From positions 18,821-82,820 of the forward strand of contig NZ_CAMTIG010000011.1 in the NCBI RefSeq assembly GCF_947072515.1: 64,000 nt of DNA, given 5' to 3'. Below the pieces are notes generated by a model. The model was not told where the DNA came from. It did no database searches and saw only the letters and a list, made by a program, of their open reading frames with translations. This DNA is from an uncultured Clostridium sp. (GTDB lineage Bacteria > Bacillota > Clostridia > Clostridiales > Clostridiaceae). Each line of letters opens with the position of its first letter. The first letter of the stretch is position 1. Below are positions 1 through 9,161 of this stretch, piece by piece. The translations under genes were made by a program, and so were the position numbers.

Positions 1-2
1 CT

Positions 3-872
3 ATTAATGGCGAAAATATAGTTATACGTATTTTAGATAAAGAAGCTTTTAAATTAGATAAAGAAAATTTAGGACTTAATTTAGATGATATAGAAAAATT
101 AAATTCTATTTTAAATAAGCCTTATGGAATAACATTAATAACAGGACCTACAGGAAGTGGGAAAACCTCTACATTATACTCTATATTAAATGATATTAAT
201 AAAGAAGAAAATAATATTATAACTGTTGAGGATCCGGTTGAATATAGTTTAGACGAGGTTGTACAAGTTAACGTTAACAAAAAGGCAAACTTAACATTTG
301 CTAAGGGATTAAGAGCAATATTAAGACAAGACCCAGATTTAATAATGGTGGGAGAAATTAGAGATGAAGAAACTGCTATCATGGCTATTAGAGCAGCAAT
401 AACAGGGCATAAAGTTTTAAGTACAGTTCATACAAATGATGCAGTAAGAACTATTGCAAGATTAGAAGATATGGGGATTAAACCATATCTTCTAGCATCA
501 TCTTTAGTTGGAATTGTATCACAAAGGCTTATAAGAAAGATTTGCCCGTATTGTAAAGAAGAATATTTAGCAAATATAAATGAAAAAGAAGTTTTAGGTG
601 TTAATTTAGAAGATGAACTAAAATTATTTAAATCTTGCGGATGTGCTTATTGTTCAAATATTGGATATAAAGGAAGAATTGGAATATTTGAAATTATGGA
701 AATAAATGCTGAAATAAGAGAAATCATAAGTTCTAGAGGTGGAATAAAAGCTCTAGAAGAAGCTGCTAAAAGAAATGGAATGAAAGATATTTTAGAATCA
801 GCAAAAGAAAAAGTTTTAAATGGAACTACAAGTTTAAGTGAGTTATTAAATATAGCATTAATAAAAGGATAG
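3..872 (+). CDS. pilB: Type IV pilus assembly ATPase PilB/GspE (5' end outside window)
   Basis: This is the hexameric cytoplasmic ATPase that powers pilin polymerisation at the inner face of the membrane. The frame is open from base 3, so the N-terminal part lies upstream of the window. Visible in order are Walker A (GPTGSGKT), the Asp box around TVEDPVEY, Walker B (DLIMVGEIRD) and the His box (STVHTND). A C-terminal tetracysteine zinc motif follows (CPYC, then CGCAYC), typical of extension ATPases of the PilB/GspE group rather than retraction PilT. It is the first visible gene of a pilus operon, with pilC ten bases downstream. Family assignment is firm. PilB rather than ComGA follows from the pilM/N/O genes downstream. 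Confidence 0.95.
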   Translation: MNGENIVIRILDKEAFKLDKENLGLNLDDIEKLNSILNKPYGITLITGPTGSGKTSTLYSILNDINKEENNIITVEDPVEYSLDEVVQVNVNKKANLTFAKGLRAILRQDPDLIMVGEIRDEETAIMAIRAAITGHKVLSTVHTNDAVRTIARLEDMGIKPYLLASSLVGIVSQRLIRKICPYCKEEYLANINEKEVLGVNLEDELKLFKSCGCAYCSNIGYKGRIGIFEIMEINAEIREIISSRGGIKALEEAAKRNGMKDILESAKEKVLNGTTSLSELLNIALIKG

Positions 873-881
873 TTATTTAGG

Positions 882-2096
882 ATGAATATGTTTAAGTATG
901 AAGCTAAAAGTTTAGAAGGAAAAATAATAAAGGGCTCAATGGAAGGAATAGATGAAAAAGCTATACGAAAGAGTCTTAAAAATAGTGGATATTATGTTGT
1001 TAAAATTATAAAAGTTAATTCAGGATTAAATAGAGAAATAACTTTTTCAAAAAAACAAATTACGGATGCTGACTATGCAATGATATGTAGAGAAATATAT
1101 TTTTCTCTTTCATCAGGAATGCCTCTTCTAGACAGTTTAGAAATTGTAACAGAAGGTATAGAAAATAAAGAATTAAAGAGAATTCTAGTTAATATAAAAA
1201 AAGATGTGGAAAGTGGTAATTCATTTTCTTCGGCGTTAAGAAAGTATAAAAAAATACCAACTATATTGTGGAGTATGGTACAAGTTGGAGAAGAAGTAGG
1301 ACAATTAGATGAAATAATGAATGAACTTTCAGAGTTTTATTATAAGCAAAATGAGCAAAAGAAAAAAATAAAGAATTCACTTTTATATCCTAAATTCTTA
1401 TTTGTTTTTGCAATGATTGTTATAACATTTCTTGTAGTTTATATAGTACCTATTTTTATTCAAAATTTACAGATTGCTAAAGGTCAAATTCCAATACCTA
1501 CGAAAATAGTCATGGGTATAAGTGATGTAATCGGGAAGTATTGGGTTTTTATAGGGGTTGCTATATGTATTTTATTTATCATAAAAAGAGCATTTCTTAA
1601 TAAAAATAAAAGATATATTTATTTTAGAGATAAATATTTAATGAATTCTAGAGTTTTAGGAAAAATAACACAATTAATTATAACAGCAAGATTTGCAAGC
1701 ACATTCTCTATATTATTTAGTGGAGGTATAAGTGTTGTAAGATGTTTTGAAATAATTGCTAATGTTATTGATAATGAATATGTAAGAGAAAAACTAGAGC
1801 TTGGGAAGCAGATGATAAGTAGAGGTTCTACTATAGGTGAAGCACTTGAAGAGTATAGGGTTTTACCTAAAATGATAATAAGAACGATTAAAATTGGTGA
1901 ACGCTCAGGTTCATTAGATAAAATTTTAAAAAAATCAGCTACTTATTATGAAGCAGAAGCAAACTTTAAGTTAGAAGCAATATCAAAGCTTATTGAACCA
2001 ATAATGATAGTAATATTAGCATTTATAGTTGGATTCATAGTTATATCAATGATAATGCCTATATTTGCTATGTATAATGCTGTAATGAGGTATTAA
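882..2096 (+). CDS. pilC: Type IV pilus inner-membrane platform protein PilC/GspF
   Basis: Polytopic platform protein that couples the assembly ATPase to pilin insertion. At 404 residues it has the usual family length. It contains two copies of the GspF domain (about residues 65-190 and 270-395), each starting with a cytoplasmic helical bundle (for example SLSSGMPLLDSLEI and LFSGGISVVRCFEI). Hydrophobic segments lie near residues 170-195, 215-235 and 370-395. The start at 882 lies 12 bases after AAGGA. An ATG two codons later is an alternative. The gene lies between pilB and the first prepilin gene, the canonical order. Confidence 0.94.
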   Translation: MNMFKYEAKSLEGKIIKGSMEGIDEKAIRKSLKNSGYYVVKIIKVNSGLNREITFSKKQITDADYAMICREIYFSLSSGMPLLDSLEIVTEGIENKELKRILVNIKKDVESGNSFSSALRKYKKIPTILWSMVQVGEEVGQLDEIMNELSEFYYKQNEQKKKIKNSLLYPKFLFVFAMIVITFLVVYIVPIFIQNLQIAKGQIPIPTKIVMGISDVIGKYWVFIGVAICILFIIKRAFLNKNKRYIYFRDKYLMNSRVLGKITQLIITARFASTFSILFSGGISVVRCFEIIANVIDNEYVREKLELGKQMISRGSTIGEALEEYRVLPKMIIRTIKIGERSGSLDKILKKSATYYEAEANFKLEAISKLIEPIMIVILAFIVGFIVISMIMPIFAMYNAVMRY

Positions 2097-2098
2097 AG

Positions 2099-2515
2099 AT
2101 GAAAAAGAAAATAAAAGGATTTACATTAGTTGAATTAATAGCAGTAATAGCAGTATTAGGGATTATAGCAGTTATAATTATTCCTAATGTATTAGGATAT
2201 ATAAAATCAACAGAACAAGCTAAAATAAAAAATGAAGCTACAATAATGGTTCAGATTGCATATAGACAGCAAGCGGTGGGGGGAATAGACCTTTCAAATA
2301 AAAGTAGTCCAGTAAGATTATATGATTTACTTCAATTATATGATAATGAAAAATATATTGGATATTCGGTGTCTAGTCCTGAAGCTGCATGGAATGACTT
2401 GGGAGTTATGACAACGTTACAACAGTTAATTGAAATATCAAATATGCCAGTTAAGGACATTCCAATTAAAAATGGAAAACTTCCACAAGTAAACGGACAG
2501 GCTGTTTTAAATTGA
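2099..2515 (+). CDS. Type IV prepilin (minor or alternative pilin)
   Basis: A 138-residue prepilin with a class III signal. The leader is short and basic and ends in KG, followed by FTLVELIAVIAVLGIIAVII. Cleavage is expected between Gly and Phe, giving a pilin with N-methyl-Phe and Glu at +5. The globular part has no Cys pair. It starts two bases after the pilC stop, so translation is probably coupled, and it lacks the strong ribosome site of the next prepilin. It may therefore be a minor subunit or a lower-expressed paralogue. Confidence 0.88.
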   Translation: MKKKIKGFTLVELIAVIAVLGIIAVIIIPNVLGYIKSTEQAKIKNEATIMVQIAYRQQAVGGIDLSNKSSPVRLYDLLQLYDNEKYIGYSVSSPEAAWNDLGVMTTLQQLIEISNMPVKDIPIKNGKLPQVNGQAVLN

Positions 2516-2576
2516 TTTTAGAGATAGAAATATCTTTAATATATATTTTGTTTTTATACAAAGGAGGAATTTATAA

Positions 2577-2975
2577 ATGAAAAAAATTACTAAAGGAAAA
2601 AAGAAAGGGTTCACGCTTATTGAACTTATTGCTGTTGTAGCAATATTAGCAATATTAGCCGCAATTATAATACCAAATGTAATAAACTATATTGATAATG
2701 CTAAAATAGCAGCAAATAAAACAGAGGCCTCAACTATATATAATGCAGCTTTAGCCGCAAATACAGAAGCAAATCAACAAGATCCATCAACAGGATTAAC
2801 TACAGAGGCTTTAAATAATCTTCAAATTTCACAATTAAAAACTACATTTAAAAGTGATTCACTGTTTGTAAATGAAATTAAATATAATACTGTTATAACT
2901 TCAAGTACAACAGTAGGACAATTAGTAGGAATAATGGAAAATGGTAAAGTTACAACTACTGATAGTTCAAATTAA
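2577..2975 (+). CDS. pilA: Type IV prepilin, probable major pilin PilA
   Basis: A 132-residue prepilin with a basic leader (MKKITKGKKKG) and the mature start FTLIELIAVVAILAILAAII, with Glu at +5. The small Ala/Thr-rich head is similar in size to clostridial major pilins. A strong ribosome site (AAAGGAGG at 2560-2567) precedes it and a hairpin with a U-tract follows the stop. Both fit higher expression than the rest of the operon. The major-pilin role is inferred from this context, while prepilin identity is clear from the sequence. Confidence 0.85.
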   Translation: MKKITKGKKKGFTLIELIAVVAILAILAAIIIPNVINYIDNAKIAANKTEASTIYNAALAANTEANQQDPSTGLTTEALNNLQISQLKTTFKSDSLFVNEIKYNTVITSSTTVGQLVGIMENGKVTTTDSSN

Positions 2976-2993
2976 CACAATATAATTAGAAAT

Positions 2994-3022
2994 AAAGCTG
3001 TCTTAAAGTAGGGCAGCTTTTT
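2994..3022 (+). terminator. Attenuating hairpin after pilA
   Basis: AAAGCTG and CAGCTTT form a stem, extended through an imperfect inner part and followed by TTTTTA. It lies between pilA and pilD in an otherwise continuous operon. It probably terminates or processes part of the transcripts, leaving more pilin mRNA than downstream mRNA. Confidence 0.65.
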
Positions 3023-3042
3023 AAATATAATAAGGAGGAATT

Positions 3043-3810
3043 ATGCTAGTTGAAGTAAAAATTATTAGTTGTCTTTTTATTGGAATTATAGGACTTGTTT
3101 TAGGGAGTTTTTTTAATGTGTGTATATTAAGAATACCTAAAGGTGAAAGTATAGTTTATCCTCCATCACATTGTAGCTGTGGACATATCTTGAAATGGTA
3201 CGAACTTATTCCAGTTTTAAGTTGGATAGGATTAAAAGGAAGATGTAGAAAGTGCAAAGAAAAAATAAGTTTCCAATATCCTTTAATAGAAATAATAACA
3301 GCAGTTATTTTTATAGTAATATTTTTATTTTTTGGATTTTCAATAAATACTATAAAGTTTTTAGTGTTATTTTCTATTTTACTTATAGATTCAGCTATAG
3401 ATATAAAAACGCAAGATGTATATTTTTCCATATCTATTGTGGCTTTTATTTTTGGCGTAATATTTAATATTATAGGGATTTTACAAGGGGGAAGTTTAAG
3501 TCAATCAATAATATCAGTTGCTATAGCCATAGTTTTAATGGGAGTTATTTATTTAAGCAGTAAAAAGGTTGAGGGATTTGGATTAGGAGATGTAGAAATA
3601 ATAGTATTCATATCTTTATATGTAGCTCCATCAAATTTAGTAGTTATAATATTTTTAGCTATTGTTTTAGGAGGCGTTTATAGTATAGGTTTACTTTTAA
3701 AAGGGGAAAGAGGAAGAAGAATAGCATTTGTCCCATTTATTGCTGTTGGAGCTTTAATTGGAGTTACATTTGGAACACAACTTTTAAATATGTATATGAA
3801 GCTTTTATAG
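3043..3810 (+). CDS. pilD: Prepilin peptidase / N-methyltransferase PilD
   Basis: Membrane aspartyl protease that removes the prepilin leader and methylates the new N-terminus. The 255 residues include the N-terminal cytoplasmic loop with four cysteines (CSCG and CRKC), the zinc site of bifunctional enzymes. The two catalytic aspartates are in D-x-KTQD near residue 118 and in GLGDVE near residue 184. About seven or eight membrane segments are visible. AAGGAGG lies seven bases before the ATG. Its substrates are likely the prepilins encoded on both sides of it. Confidence 0.93.
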   Translation: MLVEVKIISCLFIGIIGLVLGSFFNVCILRIPKGESIVYPPSHCSCGHILKWYELIPVLSWIGLKGRCRKCKEKISFQYPLIEIITAVIFIVIFLFFGFSINTIKFLVLFSILLIDSAIDIKTQDVYFSISIVAFIFGVIFNIIGILQGGSLSQSIISVAIAIVLMGVIYLSSKKVEGFGLGDVEIIVFISLYVAPSNLVVIIFLAIVLGGVYSIGLLLKGERGRRIAFVPFIAVGALIGVTFGTQLLNMYMKLL

Positions 3811-3820
3811 GAGGACTAAG

Positions 3821-4861
3821 ATGAAATTTAGTAATAATAAAAAACAGATAGTATTAAAAATTGAAGATGATTTTATAGATATTATATGTGGGAGTAAGTT
3901 GAAAATAGATTTTGAAGGAACAATGATATTAAAAGAAGGATTATGTGAAGATGGATACTTAAAAAATGTTTTAGAATTATCTAATATTTTAAATCTTTAT
4001 TTTCTAAAACATAAAATTAAAGCTAAAGAGATATCTTTTGTGATACCTAGTGGAGATAGTGTAGTTAGAAATATTAAAACACCTTATATAAGAGGAAAAG
4101 AGTTTGAAAAAAATATTTACTTAGAAGTAGAAGAACTTATAGCTAATTGGGATGAATATTATATTGATTATGAAGTTATAAAAGATATAAAAGATGATAA
4201 TGGAAAAATACAAAATCAAGAAGTTTTAATTGTAGGATGTCAAAAAGAAAAAATAGATTTATTAGTAGAATTAAGCGATGCATTAGGAAAAAAATTAAAT
4301 AAGATAGATACATTAACAAATACTTTAAATAAGGTTATGATAAATGGAAATATTGATTATACAGGTAAAAGCGCCTGTTTAGTTTATCTAGGACATAATT
4401 TTAGTAATATATCTATTTCTGAGAATTTAGTATTTAAAATGGATAGAACAATCTTATTTGGTGTTAAAAATATAATTAGAGAGTATGAAAATAATAATAT
4501 TTTAGCTAATGATGAAAATAATTATAAGAAGGAAAAAGATAAATTTGAAAGAGATATTTTAAATATAGATAAGTTTTTTAGAGATAATCAAAAAATTAAA
4601 GAAATACTAGATAATTTTTTAGAGCTCATAGAGAAAACTATGAAATTTTATAATTCTAATAGTGAGCATAAGGGAATAGTAGAAATAGTATTATTATCAC
4701 AAATACATATTAGTGAAGGTTTACTAAAATATTTAGAAAATTATTTAAGTTTAAATATTAGATATATAAAGGGACAAAGAGGACTAGGAATAGAGTTTAG
4801 AAGTAAGAATATAAGTGAATTTAAATATTTATCTTTATATGGAGTATTTTTAAGGAGATAA
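3821..4861 (+). CDS. pilM: PilM-like actin-fold pilus assembly protein
   Basis: A 346-residue soluble protein with features of the PilM/FtsA-like fold: an early KIEDDFIDIICG strand, a VIPSGDSVVRN segment resembling the PilM substrate motif, and a GKSACLVYLGHNFSNISI strand-loop near residue 185. PilM forms a cytoplasmic ring that binds the PilN N-terminus. The call rests on this weak resemblance plus position directly before PilN-like and PilO-like genes. GGAGGA lies eight bases before the start. Confidence 0.75.
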   Translation: MKFSNNKKQIVLKIEDDFIDIICGSKLKIDFEGTMILKEGLCEDGYLKNVLELSNILNLYFLKHKIKAKEISFVIPSGDSVVRNIKTPYIRGKEFEKNIYLEVEELIANWDEYYIDYEVIKDIKDDNGKIQNQEVLIVGCQKEKIDLLVELSDALGKKLNKIDTLTNTLNKVMINGNIDYTGKSACLVYLGHNFSNISISENLVFKMDRTILFGVKNIIREYENNNILANDENNYKKEKDKFERDILNIDKFFRDNQKIKEILDNFLELIEKTMKFYNSNSEHKGIVEIVLLSQIHISEGLLKYLENYLSLNIRYIKGQRGLGIEFRSKNISEFKYLSLYGVFLRR

Positions 4862-4865
4862 GATT

Positions 4866-5507
4866 ATGTCAAAAGAAATTAATTTAAATCCGAAAGTTTT
4901 ACAAAAGAGAAATTCAAAAGGTCATGAAAATGAAGTAATTATAATTGTATTTTTTATATTTTTAATAGGATTATTTTTCTTTGGAACATACCAATATATT
5001 AATTATAGAAATTTAATAAAGCAGATGAACTCTCTTCAAGTAGAGACACAAGGATTGAATTTTCAAAATAATAATATGGAACTATCTAAAAAGATAGATG
5101 AGAAAAATAAAGAAATTAAAAGTTTAAATGGATTAAAGTCAAAGAATAATTATTATAATGAAATTCATAATATTGAGAAATATGAGCCAAAAGGCATAAT
5201 AATAACTGGAATAAATGCTGATAAAAATGGAATAAACATAACTGGAATAGCAATTAATGATAGTTTAGTTCCGATATTTTTAAAAAATTTAAAAGAGAGT
5301 AAAGAATATAGTGATGTATTTTTAAATAACATGCAAAATATAAAAGAGATACAAAAAAATAAAATTGAAAATACAAAAAATAAAAATATTGGAGAAAATT
5401 CAGCTAATATAGCTAGCAATACACAAGATCAAAATAAAAGTATAGAACAAACTTTTTTTACTATTCAAATAGGAGGTAATAATAATGGGGCGAATGAACA
5501 AAGCTAA
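4866..5507 (+). CDS. pilN: PilN-like bitopic pilus assembly protein
   Basis: A 213-residue protein beginning with SKEINLNPKVLQKR, the short cytoplasmic motif that in PilN binds PilM. One membrane span (about residues 25-43, VIIIVFFIFLIGLFFFG), a coiled-coil stretch and a ferredoxin-like extracytoplasmic region follow. The last 50 residues are Asn/Lys-rich and probably disordered. Its 3' end overlaps the pilO-like gene by 23 bases, indicating coupled translation. Confidence 0.78.
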   Translation: MSKEINLNPKVLQKRNSKGHENEVIIIVFFIFLIGLFFFGTYQYINYRNLIKQMNSLQVETQGLNFQNNNMELSKKIDEKNKEIKSLNGLKSKNNYYNEIHNIEKYEPKGIIITGINADKNGINITGIAINDSLVPIFLKNLKESKEYSDVFLNNMQNIKEIQKNKIENTKNKNIGENSANIASNTQDQNKSIEQTFFTIQIGGNNNGANEQS

Positions 5508-6123
5508 AAAGAAAAAAGAAAATAAGTTAAAACTTTCTTTAAAGAGTTTGAGTTTAAGAGAAAAGATATTACTTCTTATAAGTGCCATTATTTTTATTTT
5601 TTTAATTGGTAACTTTGTATTCATAAGACCTATTATATTAAAAGGAGTAGATGTACAAAATGAAATAGTTGCTTTGAACTTAGAAAAGACTCAAGGAATA
5701 ACAAGTAATGAAACTAATAATAGACTTATAAACGAATATAGTTTAGACGAAGAAAAATATAATTCATTGATGAAGGAATTTGAAAATAATATAAATCAAG
5801 AAGAACTTGTTAAAGAGCTCATTCAATTAGGAAAAGATAATGGTATTCAAATAAAGGATATTACATTTGAAAAAGGACAAGAAGAGGCAACAGTTAAAAA
5901 AATAATTAACAATAGCGGAACTATAAATATACAAGGAGAGTATTCAAATATATTGAATTTTATAAAAGGAGTACAAAATAGCAGCAATGAAGTTCTTATA
6001 AATGGAGTAAATATTGCACAAAAAAATAATGATATTAATCAAATTAATACTAGTAAAGAATATACTGCAACTATAAATATAAATTATTTTAATATAGTTA
6101 AAGGATCTAGTGGAAATGAATAA
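5485..6123 (+). CDS. pilO: PilO-like bitopic pilus assembly protein
   Basis: A 212-residue protein with a basic cytoplasmic N-terminus, a single membrane span (about residues 30-50, ILLLISAIIFIFLIGNFVFI), a coiled coil and a ferredoxin-like outer domain (GTINIQGEYSNILNFIKGV is typical). PilO pairs with PilN to form the inner-membrane alignment complex. AGGAGG at 5471-5476 lies nine bases before the ATG, inside the end of the pilN-like gene. Identity is supported mainly by topology and gene order. Confidence 0.77.
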   Translation: MGRMNKAKKKKENKLKLSLKSLSLREKILLLISAIIFIFLIGNFVFIRPIILKGVDVQNEIVALNLEKTQGITSNETNNRLINEYSLDEEKYNSLMKEFENNINQEELVKELIQLGKDNGIQIKDITFEKGQEEATVKKIINNSGTINIQGEYSNILNFIKGVQNSSNEVLINGVNIAQKNNDINQINTSKEYTATININYFNIVKGSSGNE

Positions 6124-7225
6124 GAAAAAAGGTGCTTCACTAATAGAAGTTATGGCAGCTATAGCTATTATGGGAATGTTATCCATAGTAGTAGTTGGAA
6201 TGTGTATACAGAGTAATAAAACAGTAATTAAAAATTCTACATTGATAAGTGAAACATCAGTTTTAGAAACAATAGCAGATTATATGTATTCTGCACCAAC
6301 AGAATATTATACAGAAAATTTAGGACTTACAAATGGAAATGAAAAAGCAACTGGTACTCAAAATTGTAAATTTGTAATTGAATCAGTAGATTTAAAAGGG
6401 TTAATAAATAATTTGAATAATATACAAATGGGACAAAATAACAACTCTAATATAAATGAAGTAGGAAGTTTAGATGGAAAGATTAAATTTATAGGAATTA
6501 TAAAGGTTCGATATATAAAAGATGAAATATATGGATGTAAAATATCTTTATATACAACAAAGGATGGAGCATTACTTAATATATTAAATGATGCAGACTT
6601 AGAAACAGGTGGGTTCTATAATGAAAATTTAAATGAATCTTATAAGAAAAATTTCAATATGATAAAAAGAAATATTGTTATTAATACTGTAGGAGAAAAA
6701 GCTATAAGCGGAAATGATGGAAGCTCAAGTAGTTGGAATCCATCAAAAAATAGTTCAGGTGAAGGATGGATACCAAGTGGTTGGAATCCAAATTCAGTTA
6801 TTCCTAAAAATATAGTAAGTCCTTTATATTGGTCTTGGGGAACTTGGGGGAAAATGGAATGGTGGAATGGTGAATGGAATCCTGGAACTTGGTTTTATGA
6901 AAATTGGATAAATCTTGGAAGTGGTCTATATCAAATGAAAAATGAGGATTATGAATATAATAATTCTACAGGAATAGTATATCAAGAAAATAATTTAGGA
7001 CAATATATTGAGATAGGAAGAACTATTCCAGGAATATTTAATGATTGGCAAAGGTATAATTGGACAAACTTTGGATTTGGTATATATAGAAGCACTATAA
7101 ATTCAGATATGTGGTATGACAATAATAACGGAGGAATTTATTACAGTGTATGGGATTTAGCTAAAGATGTAATATTAAATCAAAAACCAGTACGTATTAC
7201 AATTCCACATATATTTAGTGAATAG
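6116..7225 (+). CDS. Minor pilin/pseudopilin with tryptophan-rich C-terminal region
   Basis: A prepilin-type signal (KKKGASLIEVMAAIAIMGML) with Glu at +5 is followed by a pilin head. From about residue 200 the composition changes to Ser/Asn/Gly/Trp-rich: WNPSKNS, GWIPSGWNPN, WSWGTWGKMEWWNGEWNPGTWFYENW, then further Trp/Tyr repeats. This tail makes it 369 residues, far longer than usual minor pilins. The ATG at 6116 has AAAGGAT nine bases upstream and overlaps the pilO stop. The GTG at 6110 is too close to that site. The tail could be a tip adhesin or a carbohydrate- or surface-binding module, which is inference. Confidence 0.82.
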   Translation: MNKKKGASLIEVMAAIAIMGMLSIVVVGMCIQSNKTVIKNSTLISETSVLETIADYMYSAPTEYYTENLGLTNGNEKATGTQNCKFVIESVDLKGLINNLNNIQMGQNNNSNINEVGSLDGKIKFIGIIKVRYIKDEIYGCKISLYTTKDGALLNILNDADLETGGFYNENLNESYKKNFNMIKRNIVINTVGEKAISGNDGSSSSWNPSKNSSGEGWIPSGWNPNSVIPKNIVSPLYWSWGTWGKMEWWNGEWNPGTWFYENWINLGSGLYQMKNEDYEYNNSTGIVYQENNLGQYIEIGRTIPGIFNDWQRYNWTNFGFGIYRSTINSDMWYDNNNGGIYYSVWDLAKDVILNQKPVRITIPHIFSE

Positions 7226-7267
7226 GAATTAAAGTAATAAAATTAGATAACCTTTTGAGGTGGGAAA

Positions 7268-7771
7268 ATGAAAAAAAAGGGATTTACATTAGTTGAAGTT
7301 ATAGCCGTTATGGCGATAACTTCAATTATAATAATAACTATTGGAAGCTTCTTTTTGAATTATAGCAAAGTTGATATTCAAATGAAAAATAGTACTATAA
7401 ATGAAAATTATTATAATATAGCTAAATCAAAAATTATAAATTTAGCATACAACAAAAATATAATAAATCCTAAAGAAAATACGATAATGGATTCTTCAGG
7501 TAATATAATGAATGTAGAATTTATTATAAAAGAAGATAATAAAGAAAATTTATTATGTGAAATTAATAATGAATATTATATATATATGGGAGTAACTATA
7601 AAAAATGGTGTGTTGGAAAGTTATTTAGAAAAGAATAAGTTAGAAAACGTAGGAGATATAAAAATGGATTGGAATTCTAAAAGTATAAACACTAATTTAT
7701 TACAGGTAGATTTAACTATAAACATAAATAAAACTACAAAGACTTACGAATTTTCTTTAATAAAATCTTAG
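7268..7771 (+). CDS. Prepilin-type minor pilin
   Basis: A 167-residue protein with the class III signal KKKGFTLVEVIAVMAITSIIII, Glu at +5 and one N-terminal hydrophobic helix. The head has a single Cys and many Asn/Lys residues. GAGGTGG lies six bases before the ATG. Its position between two other pilin-like genes at the operon end suggests a priming or minor subunit of the GspI/J/PilW kind. The exact class cannot be assigned. Confidence 0.85.
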   Translation: MKKKGFTLVEVIAVMAITSIIIITIGSFFLNYSKVDIQMKNSTINENYYNIAKSKIINLAYNKNIINPKENTIMDSSGNIMNVEFIIKEDNKENLLCEINNEYYIYMGVTIKNGVLESYLEKNKLENVGDIKMDWNSKSINTNLLQVDLTININKTTKTYEFSLIKS

Positions 7772-7807
7772 TATTTGTAGATAGATTCTCAAAATTGAGG
7801 TGAAGCT

Positions 7808-8992
7808 ATGAAAAAAAAGCAGGGAGCAGCATTAATATGGGTATTGATGATTTTTACAGTGCTTATAATAACAGGAACTGCAATTATGGTTTTAATAACC
7901 AGTGCAAATAGAATTGATAATTCTAGTAGTATACAATCAAATTTAAGAATAGAAACATATACAGGGATAAATTTAGGTGAATACTATCTAGTAAATGAAG
8001 AGAAATATAAAGAGATAACTGCAAATAATAAAGAAGTTATATTAAATAAAGAAGAAGTTATAAACATAGCAAATAATTTAGGTGAACAGAATTTGATAGA
8101 GGGGATAAATAAATATGATTTGAATATTCAGTATAAATGGATATCTAATAATGAATATGAAATTACTAGTGTCGCTAAATTAAATGGACAAAGTTATAAG
8201 CAAAGTAAAAATATAGAGGTAATTGAAAGTGAAGAGACTAAGATAAAAAAAGAAATAGATAGTTTTATGAATAATATATCAGGAATTTCAATATTAGGAG
8301 AAGGAACGGGGATTAAAGATTTTAATATTGAAAGAGAAAGTAATCTTGAAAATGATTCAACTTGGAATTTAGTTTTAAATAATTTAGGAATAAATATAAA
8401 AAGAATTAAAAATATAGTAGATGTTACAAATGAAATAAATAATTCAAAAGTAAATTTAACTATTATGAATTGTAAAAATGAGAATTCAGAAAATGGAACG
8501 GATTCAAAAGGGCTAACTTTAAAATTTAAAAGTAATCCTTTAAAAGTGGATGTAAATTATTTGAATAAACTTAATTTAATTTCTGCTAATCCAGGAGATG
8601 TGATACTAATAAACGGTGCTTTAAATAGTAATAATATAAAGTTAGAAAATGAAAAAAATTTAACTGAAGAACAAATTGAAGAAAGTGATGGAATATTAGT
8701 ATATTTGGGGGGATATGTACCAAGTCAGAAGTGGGCATTGATTAATAATGGAAATATTATAATAAATTCAAAATTAGATAAAAATGCAAGTTTTAATAAT
8801 ATGCTTATTTACTCAACTAAACAAATAGTGTTACAGGGAAGCTTAGAAAACCAAGTTTATTATATTCAATGGTCAGATTTAATTGCTAATTATGGAATAT
8901 GTTTCCAAAACACTAATATTGAAATGGCTAATGAATTTAATTTAACAGAAAAGCAAGCTTTTAGAAATATTTTAGAAAAGATAGTTAGATAA
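7808..8992 (+). CDS. PilX-like pilus assembly protein
   Basis: A 394-residue protein starting KKKQGAALIWVLMIFTVLIITGTAIMVLI, the hydrophobic N-terminus typical of PilX/GspK-type proteins, which begin with a GxAL motif and often lack Glu at +5. The rest is a long Asn-rich extracytoplasmic domain. It is the last gene of the operon and is followed at once by a strong terminator. Function is inferred from topology and position, and the large domain was not recognised. Confidence 0.72.
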   Translation: MKKKQGAALIWVLMIFTVLIITGTAIMVLITSANRIDNSSSIQSNLRIETYTGINLGEYYLVNEEKYKEITANNKEVILNKEEVINIANNLGEQNLIEGINKYDLNIQYKWISNNEYEITSVAKLNGQSYKQSKNIEVIESEETKIKKEIDSFMNNISGISILGEGTGIKDFNIERESNLENDSTWNLVLNNLGINIKRIKNIVDVTNEINNSKVNLTIMNCKNENSENGTDSKGLTLKFKSNPLKVDVNYLNKLNLISANPGDVILINGALNSNNIKLENEKNLTEEQIEESDGILVYLGGYVPSQKWALINNGNIIINSKLDKNASFNNMLIYSTKQIVLQGSLENQVYYIQWSDLIANYGICFQNTNIEMANEFNLTEKQAFRNILEKIVR

Positions 8993-9005
8993 TAAATTAA
9001 TTTAA

Positions 9006-9047
9006 ATAGGTTTTATTTGAAAGTTTCAAATAAAACCTATAATTTTT
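9006..9047 (+). terminator. Strong intrinsic terminator of the pilus operon
   Basis: A 16-bp perfect stem (arms 9006-9021 and 9025-9040, loop AGT) is followed by AATTTTTTT. It ends the pilus operon. Confidence 0.93.
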
Positions 9048-9100
9048 TTCTTAAATTTAAATATAATTAAAAAATAAATAAAAATAAAAGTTGAAAAATG

Positions 9101-9129
9101 TTGATAAATTATGAACAATATGTTATTAT
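9101..9129 (+). promoter_or_regulatory. Sigma-A-type promoter of degV
   Basis: TTGATA at 9101-9106, a 17-base spacer and TATTAT at 9124-9129 lie 33 bases before the degV start codon. Confidence 0.6.
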
Positions 9130-9161
9130 TTATTTAACAAAAGAAGCGGGGGGTATAAATT

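Noticed and set aside
3156-3431. Antisense frames within the pilus operon, such as 3156-3431 and 5944-6186
   Set aside because: They mirror real genes, lack ribosome sites and show no recognisable protein features.
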